In this document: positions 51,590 through 55,985 of the stretch, one piece after another
Position numbering within the stretch: the stretch's first letter is position 1
Layout: each line of letters begins with the position of its first letter
NCBI GenBank assembly: GCA_016901755.1
Contig: JACJKV010000017.1
Coordinates: 1 to 55,985 of the forward strand
Direction: 5' to 3'
DNA length: 55,985 nt
Source of the DNA: Thomasclavelia spiroformis
Lineage (GTDB): Bacteria > Bacillota_I > Bacilli_A > Erysipelotrichales > Coprobacillaceae
Position numbers and translations under genes: made by a program
Notes under the pieces: model-generated
Seen by the model: the letters and a program-made list of their open reading frames with translations, nothing else
What the model was told of the DNA's origin: nothing
The model's database searches: none

Positions 51590-51613
51590 TAAAAAAAGGA
51601 TGCCCAGCATCCC
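51590..51613 (-). terminator. Terminator of the HAD gene at 51620
   Basis: GGATGC and GCATCC with a 3-nt loop and T7 on the minus strand. Confidence 0.8.
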
Positions 51614-51619
51614 TCTATC

Positions 51620-52402
51620 TTACTGGATAGTCTGTAAATAATCAGCCAGGCCATTTTCTTTAACATCTCCTATGACTTCATCAGCAACCGCTTTTAAGCT
51701 GTCAACTGCATTTTTCATAGCAATACCATGCCCGGCAAATTGGATCATTTCCAGATCATTGACACCATCACCAAAAGCATAGCAGTTGGCTGTAGAAATG
51801 TGGAGATGTTCCAGAATCATCGCGATTCCCTTAGCTTTAGATACATCCTGTGAACAGATTTCAAATGAATTTTGTGTACCATGTGTATCATAGCGGAATT
51901 TACCGGCAATATGTTTTTCTATTTCCTGCTTACAGTCAATGGCACTGATTTCCACCTTTAAGGTTCGATGCATCACTTCCTGTTCATCAAAATCATGCAG
52001 CAGCATATCATTATTAATATCACATTGTCTAAAAAAGGTATCAAAATGAACAAACTTTTTATCAATATAACAGTTCGTTGCCGTTTCAAAGTCATACTCA
52101 CAGTCAACTCCATCCAACAGTTTTTTTAAAGAAACCATATCTTCATAGGCGATTGGCTTTTCATAAATTCGCTGACCATGAATTTCGACATGAGCCCCAT
52201 TACATAGCACATAACCATCAAAATTAAGATCTGTAATCTGTTTAGATACAAAAGCTATAGGACGCCCACTGGCAATAAAAATATAATGTCCTTTTTGTTT
52301 CAGTCTTTGAAGCTGAGTCTTTACTGCTTCTGGAATAATATTTTCTCCTAATTCACCATACATTAATGTCCCATCAATATCAAAAAATAATGCTTTTTTC
52401 AC
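51620..52402 (-). CDS. Cof-type HAD-superfamily phosphatase
   Basis: A 260-residue HAD-IIB phosphatase. Motif I ALFFDIDGTLMYGE, motif II IFIASGRPIAFV, motif III Lys in SKAKGIAM and motif IV AFGDGVNDLEMIQ are intact, with a C2 cap at about 80-185. It hydrolyses phosphorylated sugars or cofactors; the substrate is unknown. The start is GTG 52402, after GAGGTGAAAAC, since no ATG lies at the right distance. It follows mreB after a terminator. Confidence 0.88.
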   Translation of the reverse strand: MKKALFFDIDGTLMYGELGENIIPEAVKTQLQRLKQKGHYIFIASGRPIAFVSKQITDLNFDGYVLCNGAHVEIHGQRIYEKPIAYEDMVSLKKLLDGVDCEYDFETATNCYIDKKFVHFDTFFRQCDINNDMLLHDFDEQEVMHRTLKVEISAIDCKQEIEKHIAGKFRYDTHGTQNSFEICSQDVSKAKGIAMILEHLHISTANCYAFGDGVNDLEMIQFAGHGIAMKNAVDSLKAVADEVIGDVKENGLADYLQTIQ

Positions 52403-52460
52403 GTTTTCACCTCAATTGTTAATATACACTATCTTTCATGAGAAACGTCAGAATTTCTCA

Positions 52461-52491
52461 AAAAGAAAAGACATATGGAAACCATATGTCT
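52461..52491 (-). terminator. Terminator of mreB
   Basis: AGACATATGG and CCATATGTCT with a 3-nt loop, then TTTTCTTTTTG on the minus strand. Confidence 0.82.
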
Positions 52492-53479
52492 ATTTAAAAT
52501 AATGCAGATTTTCTAACATGACACCACAACCATTAGCGACACAGTTTAAAGCGTCATCAGCCACAAAAACAGGAACGTTAAGTTCAGATTCTAATAAACG
52601 ATCTAATCCTTTTAATAATGCTCCACCACCAGTTAAGAAGATACCACGAGATACGATATCTGCAGCTAATTCAGGAGGTGTCTGTTCCAGAACATGTTTT
52701 GTTTCTTTAACAATTGTAGCACAAGTTTCTCTTAATGCCAGTTCAGTTTCATTTGAACTGATCGTAATAGTATGAGGTAATCCAGTAACCAGATCACGTC
52801 CACGTACTTCAAAAGTTTCATCAGATAAACCTTTGATAGCTGTTCCAATCTGTAATTTGATCTGTTCAGCAGTACGATCACCAATCAGTAATTTATATTT
52901 GTCTTTGACAAACTTGATGATATCAGCATCCATAACGTCACCAGCAATCTTTAATGATGAACTTGTAACGATGTCTCCTAAAGATAATACAGCGATATCA
53001 GTTGTTCCCCCACCGATATCAATAACCATATTACCTGTAGGCTTATTGATTTCAAGTCCTGCCCCAATAGCAGCTACTTTTGGTTCTTCTTCAATAAATA
53101 CTTTTTTAGCACCACATCTTTCAGCAACATCTCTAATGGCTGATTTTTCAATGGAAGTGATATTTGATGGACAGCAGATTAAAATAGTTGGTCGAGAAAA
53201 GATTCCTTTCAGATTCAATTTATTAATAAAATGAGTTAACAGAATTTCAGTTATTCTAAAATCAGCAATAACTCCATCTTTTAATGGTCTGATTGCCTTA
53301 ACTCTACCTGGGGTTTTCCCTAACATATCTTTAGCGTCTTGTCCAACAGCTAATGGTTTTTTTGTTTCTTCATCTATTGACACAACTGAAGGTTCATTAA
53401 CAACGATTCCTTCACCTTTAACATATATTAAAATATTTGCAGTACCTAAATCGATACCAATTTCTTTTGATAATGCCAT
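52490..53479 (-). CDS. mreB: Rod-shape actin homologue MreB/Mbl
   Basis: A 329-residue bacterial actin that forms membrane-bound filaments and directs wall synthesis. The actin-fold motifs are phosphate-1 GIDLGTANILIY, phosphate-2 MVIDIGGGTTDIAVLS and adenosine GGGALLKGLDRLL; ERCGAKKVFIEEEP is the MreB signature. Mbl is an alternative name, given the sporulation context (Bacillus mbl lies beside spoIIID). ATG 53479 follows AAGGAGGAGAAACG. It comes downstream of spoIIQ and spoIID in the same direction. Confidence 0.92.
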   Translation of the reverse strand: MALSKEIGIDLGTANILIYVKGEGIVVNEPSVVSIDEETKKPLAVGQDAKDMLGKTPGRVKAIRPLKDGVIADFRITEILLTHFINKLNLKGIFSRPTILICCPSNITSIEKSAIRDVAERCGAKKVFIEEEPKVAAIGAGLEINKPTGNMVIDIGGGTTDIAVLSLGDIVTSSSLKIAGDVMDADIIKFVKDKYKLLIGDRTAEQIKLQIGTAIKGLSDETFEVRGRDLVTGLPHTITISSNETELALRETCATIVKETKHVLEQTPPELAADIVSRGIFLTGGGALLKGLDRLLESELNVPVFVADDALNCVANGCGVMLENLHYFK

Positions 53480-53581
53480 CGTTTCTCCTCCTTGCACATT
53501 TTTTCTCCACTATTGTATCACGAATTCAACTAAATACAAGGACAAAAAACAAAACATGACAAAATTTCTAATTATCCTAAT

Positions 53582-54208
53582 TTAATTTGATGAATTCTTT
53601 GTTTTTACCAATTCCTTGCCAAAATATTTTTCTGGATTCAACGTTTCATCATCCTTACTTAAAATAAAATGCAAATGATTTTTCAAAGCTGACTGATAAA
53701 CATTATTCCCGCTGCTGGCAATGACATCACCCTGTACAACCTGATCTCCTTTTTCAACCTTAATATTATCAATTGCCTGATAAGTAGCTACCATTCCCGA
53801 TTCATTTTCAACAGCAACGATCCACCCTAACAGCGAATCATTTTCTTTTCTAACGACTTCTCCGCTAAAACTGGCTAAAACATCAAACACCTCACCATTT
53901 TTTGTATAGTCAATGCCGTCATTAGGACGATATACACCTTCAAAATAAACTAAAGCCTGTTCCAGTTCCTCATCACTGAGATCTGGATCATAAAATTTCT
54001 TTTCAATGACAACATCATCACCGACTGGCTTTTGGATCGTCTCCACCGTTTTTTCCTCTTCTGTTTTGGTTTCTACCGAAACTACAGGAACATCTTCAAA
54101 ATCATCCTGTCTGATCACATTTTGAAACACACCTGCACCAGCCAGAAAAAGCATCAGCGATGCCATCAGGACAAACGTCTTTTTATTACGTCTTACAATA
54201 CCTTTCAT
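53582..54208 (-). CDS. spoIIQ: SpoIIQ-like M23/LytM-domain protein, degenerate metal site
   Basis: A 208-residue single-pass protein with a membrane helix (about 10-30), a charged linker and a LytM-like domain (about 95-195). The first metal-ligand region reads YRPNDGIDYT, so the usual His of HxGxD is Asn while Asp stays. HLHFIL retains the second HxH pair. It is therefore probably inactive as a peptidase, as SpoIIQ of Bacillus is. SpoIIQ binds SpoIIIAH across the forespore septum during engulfment. GAGGTGAAAAT precedes ATG 54208. The gene follows spoIID. Confidence 0.8.
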   Translation of the reverse strand: MKGIVRRNKKTFVLMASLMLFLAGAGVFQNVIRQDDFEDVPVVSVETKTEEEKTVETIQKPVGDDVVIEKKFYDPDLSDEELEQALVYFEGVYRPNDGIDYTKNGEVFDVLASFSGEVVRKENDSLLGWIVAVENESGMVATYQAIDNIKVEKGDQVVQGDVIASSGNNVYQSALKNHLHFILSKDDETLNPEKYFGKELVKTKNSSN

Positions 54209-54241
54209 ATTTTCACCTCTTATGAAGTGTGACCATCTTTT

Positions 54242-55126
54242 TTATTCTTTATTCCTGGTTATATCGATTCCCTGATAATAATGTTTCAAAATATCCACAT
54301 AACCATATCCTTCTTTAGCCATTCCCTGCGCGCCATATTGAGACATTCCCACACCATGACCATTGCCTTTGGTCACAAAAACAAAATCATCTCCCTCTTT
54401 TTCAATCGTAAAATCACTGGATGCCAGCTGCAGCTTTTCTCGAACCTGGCGACCCGTATAATTTTTACCATTTATGACCATCGACTGTACTCGACCACTG
54501 GGATAACGGATCATATCTCGGTAGACAAAATCACCAAAACACTGATTCAGTTCAGCACGGGAAAAGCTTTTTTCCCGCAAAAATGAACTGTCATATTTTT
54601 CATCCCAGGGAGAATCTACAGAAACCAGATAACTTTTAGGACTGCCGGCAAAATAATTTTCAACATTTTCACTTTTGCCATTACTGCTGCTGTAAAACAA
54701 AGCTGATATACATTCACCCTGATAAGTCATGATTTCACCACGTGTCGCTTCAATTGCCTTTTCGATCTTCGCCTTATAGTCTTCATAGTGATCCTGCCAT
54801 GACTTTTTCATCTCTTCTTCATTAAGATAAACCTGGGTATTGGTCGTATTATCCACACTTAACAGTCGCGAATAAACAAAAGTTCTGCTGGCAACGACCT
54901 GTGCCTTAATCGCTTCCAGTTCAAAACTGGCAGGCATTTCTCCTGCAACGACTCCCAGTAAATAATCATCCAGCAAAACACGCTGCACCTGACCAGCTAC
55001 CGTCACATTCACAAAAACACTTTCATCATCATATTTTTGAGATAACAAAGATTGACGTGGAGAAAGTATCATCAAAGCGATGATAATGATAACAATAAAA
55101 CTCAATTTAAAAAAAACAGATTTCAT
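54242..55126 (-). CDS. spoIID: Stage II sporulation protein D
   Basis: A 294-residue membrane-anchored lytic transglycosylase used during engulfment in sporulation. One N-terminal helix (about 5-23), then LDDYLLGVVAGEMPASFELEAI with the catalytic Glu, KAQVVASRTFVYSR and GNGHGVGMSQYGAQGMAKEG, which are SpoIID signatures. Presence with spoIIQ shows a sporulating ancestry and probably ability. No clear ribosome binding site precedes ATG 55126, but no other start exists before residue 19. Confidence 0.93.
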   Translation of the reverse strand: MKSVFFKLSFIVIIIIALMILSPRQSLLSQKYDDESVFVNVTVAGQVQRVLLDDYLLGVVAGEMPASFELEAIKAQVVASRTFVYSRLLSVDNTTNTQVYLNEEEMKKSWQDHYEDYKAKIEKAIEATRGEIMTYQGECISALFYSSSNGKSENVENYFAGSPKSYLVSVDSPWDEKYDSSFLREKSFSRAELNQCFGDFVYRDMIRYPSGRVQSMVINGKNYTGRQVREKLQLASSDFTIEKEGDDFVFVTKGNGHGVGMSQYGAQGMAKEGYGYVDILKHYYQGIDITRNKE

Positions 55127-55159
55127 ACTGTATTATATGATATCTGTTTTTATTCTATT

Positions 55160-55360
55160 CTATAAATGAATTGTCATAAATTCGAGCAGAAACGATCCCA
55201 GTAAATACCCTAAAACCAATGATAAGATCATATAAAGCAGATAAAACTGTCTGATCTTACCTTTTAAAATAAAGTGATCATAGCGAAAACAGCTTAAACC
55301 ATACATCGATAAAACAATTGAAATAACATAAACACATAATTTGATCAGCTGATAAGACAT
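55160..55360 (-). CDS. DUF1146 (YwzB-like) small membrane protein
   Basis: A 66-residue protein with two helices (about 5-22 and 38-60) linked by a basic loop, CFRYDHFILKGKIRQFYLL. The pattern and neighbourhood (upstream of spoIID) match YwzB/DUF1146, of unknown function. AAGGAGGATCAAG precedes ATG 55360. It ends 33 bp before the spoIID start and is probably cotranscribed with it. Confidence 0.8.
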   Translation of the reverse strand: MSYQLIKLCVYVISIVLSMYGLSCFRYDHFILKGKIRQFYLLYMILSLVLGYLLGSFLLEFMTIHL

Positions 55361-55439
55361 CTTGATCCTCCTTAAACAATCGCCTGTTTTACTGACATCA
55401 TTTATCCCTTAACGCATATAATCCATTGAGGTGATTTTA

Positions 55440-55865
55440 ATGAACAATCAGACTATTCAGGCCTTAATCTACAATCAGCTATACTCCGCGGCATTATACA
55501 ATGCCATTGCCGAGCTAACTGAAGACCCACAGCAGAAAAATCAGATCCTGGCATTTAAAGCAGACAGCTACAATAATGCCCGTTATCTGGAAAGATATTA
55601 TGAAGAAATGAATTCATCATCATTCAATCCCATTATCAACGAACCAGTAGATGCCGGTACATTTTATCAAAGTGTATTAAGAATGATCGAATACAATGGC
55701 CGCAGCAGCCGGCTCTTCATCAATCAGACCTTTAATGATGTCAACGATGCAACTGTTCAGAATATTACCAGTTATATCAATTCGGTCATTTCTCAACATA
55801 ACGCTTTATTAACTCAGATTTATCTGCAGCAGGATTTTTATATAAAAAAAACATCACCAATGTGA
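55440..55865 (+). CDS. Helical conserved protein, possibly ferritin-like, function unknown
   Basis: A 141-residue all-helical protein without signal peptide or membrane helix. The first helices (NNQTIQALIYNQLYSAALYN, then FKADSYNNARYLERYYEEM) have a four-helix-bundle look like ferritin-like proteins, but Glu/His metal ligands at the expected places are not convincing. It may be a spore-coat or stress-related bundle; that is inference. ATG 55440 follows GAGGTGATTTTA; an upstream GTG three codons earlier overlaps that site. Its end overlaps a terminator, and tRNA genes on the other strand follow. Confidence 0.65.
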   Translation: MNNQTIQALIYNQLYSAALYNAIAELTEDPQQKNQILAFKADSYNNARYLERYYEEMNSSSFNPIINEPVDAGTFYQSVLRMIEYNGRSSRLFINQTFNDVNDATVQNITSYINSVISQHNALLTQIYLQQDFYIKKTSPM

Positions 55866-55877
55866 TGTTATTTTTTA
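55843..55877 (+). terminator. Terminator overlapping the end of the helical protein gene
   Basis: AACATCAC and GTGATGTT around a 4-nt loop, then ATTTTTT. The gene's TGA stop lies in the hairpin. Confidence 0.82.
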
Positions 55878-55879
55878 AA

Positions 55880-55955
55880 TGGTGACTCGTACGGGATTCG
55901 AACCCGTGAATGCATGCGTGAAAGGCATGTGAGTTAACCGTTTCTCCAACGAGCC
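55880..55955 (-). tRNA. tRNA-Glu (anticodon TTC)
   Basis: A complete 76-nt cloverleaf with the 3' CCA encoded. The acceptor is GGCTCGT paired with ACGAGTC (one G-U), the anticodon stem CATGC/GCATG holds loop CTTTCAC, giving TTC, and the T-arm is ACGGGTTCGAATCCCGT. It closely resembles Bacillus tRNA-Glu. Confidence 0.93.
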
Positions 55956-55958
55956 ACA

Positions 55959-55985
55959 TGGCGCTTGAAGTAGGACTCGAACCTA
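55959..55985 (-). tRNA. 3' part of a tRNA gene cut by the window edge
   Basis: The minus strand reads TAGGTTCGAGTCCTA (T-arm), then an acceptor strand ending TTCAAGC, G and CCA. The anticodon is beyond the window, so identity is unknown. It sits 4 nt from tRNA-Glu, suggesting a tRNA cluster. Confidence 0.75.

Noticed and set aside
55127-55150. CATATAAT before spoIID as a sigma-E-type -10
   Set aside because: It lies only about 5 nt from the start codon, leaving no leader for a ribosome binding site.
1-55985. CRISPR array, prophage or integrative element
   Set aside because: No regularly spaced repeats and no integrase, capsid or conjugation genes; only a transposase tail is present.

Overview
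The window comes from an AT-rich, spore-forming Firmicute. spoIID and a spoIIQ-like gene point to endospore formation. Codon use, short intergenic gaps and strong AGGAGG-type ribosome binding sites fit the Firmicutes. The tmRNA tag ends in NYAFA, as in Mollicutes such as Mesoplasma florum, which favours the Erysipelotrichia (Coprobacillaceae-like gut bacteria), the spore-forming relatives of Mollicutes. The genus cannot be fixed from sequence reading alone. Most genes are on the minus strand. There is no rRNA, prophage or CRISPR array. The only mobile-element trace is the end of a transposase gene at the left edge.

Layout. 1-2.4 kb: a transposase tail, then a plus-strand unit with a BTAD-type regulator carrying a degenerate GGDEF-like tail and two small proteins of one uncharacterised family, one of them interrupted by an amber codon. 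2.5-11 kb: a cyclic-di-GMP signalling block with an EAL protein, a hybrid histidine kinase, a diguanylate cyclase, a free-standing HPt protein and a REC-HD-GYP-GGDEF protein. 11-18 kb: an AEC transporter-acetyltransferase-aroE-deformylase operon, a HicAB toxin-antitoxin pair with two operator-like repeats, a membrane protein, and a pentapeptide-repeat/hydroxyacid dehydrogenase pair. 18-28 kb: a Na/phosphate transporter, HAD, HD and metallo-beta-lactamase-fold enzymes, a DUF134-NifX fusion under a 30-bp palindrome, MATE and AEC transporters, and an esterase. 28-34 kb: an XRE regulator behind a 28-bp palindrome, galE, a LytTR two-component system with two sensor-like proteins, and a LysR/macro-domain pair. 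34-38.5 kb: a PLP trans-sulfuration enzyme, an RpiR regulator, a phosphatase and a MATE pump behind a structured, terminator-ended leader. 38.6-44.5 kb: a ferredoxin, membrane Fe-S protein and ArsR operon; then MFS-NUDIX, YoaK-like and twin DJ-1 units that share one palindromic promoter motif; then a decayed HAD gene. 44.5-56 kb: housekeeping genes (ssrA, smpB, rnr, secG, a TagO/WecA-like transferase with an extra domain, mupG, mreB, spoIIQ, spoIID, a DUF1146 gene) and tRNAs.

The points of most interest are the three-promoter palindrome regulon (41.5-43.6 kb), the candidate riboswitch ahead of the second MATE gene (38.4-38.5 kb), the BTAD/small-protein unit at the left end, the palindromes at 23.4 and 28.2 kb, and the ArsR operon with a persulfide-sensor-like cysteine pair. 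All family calls are by motif recognition from reading; no database search was run.
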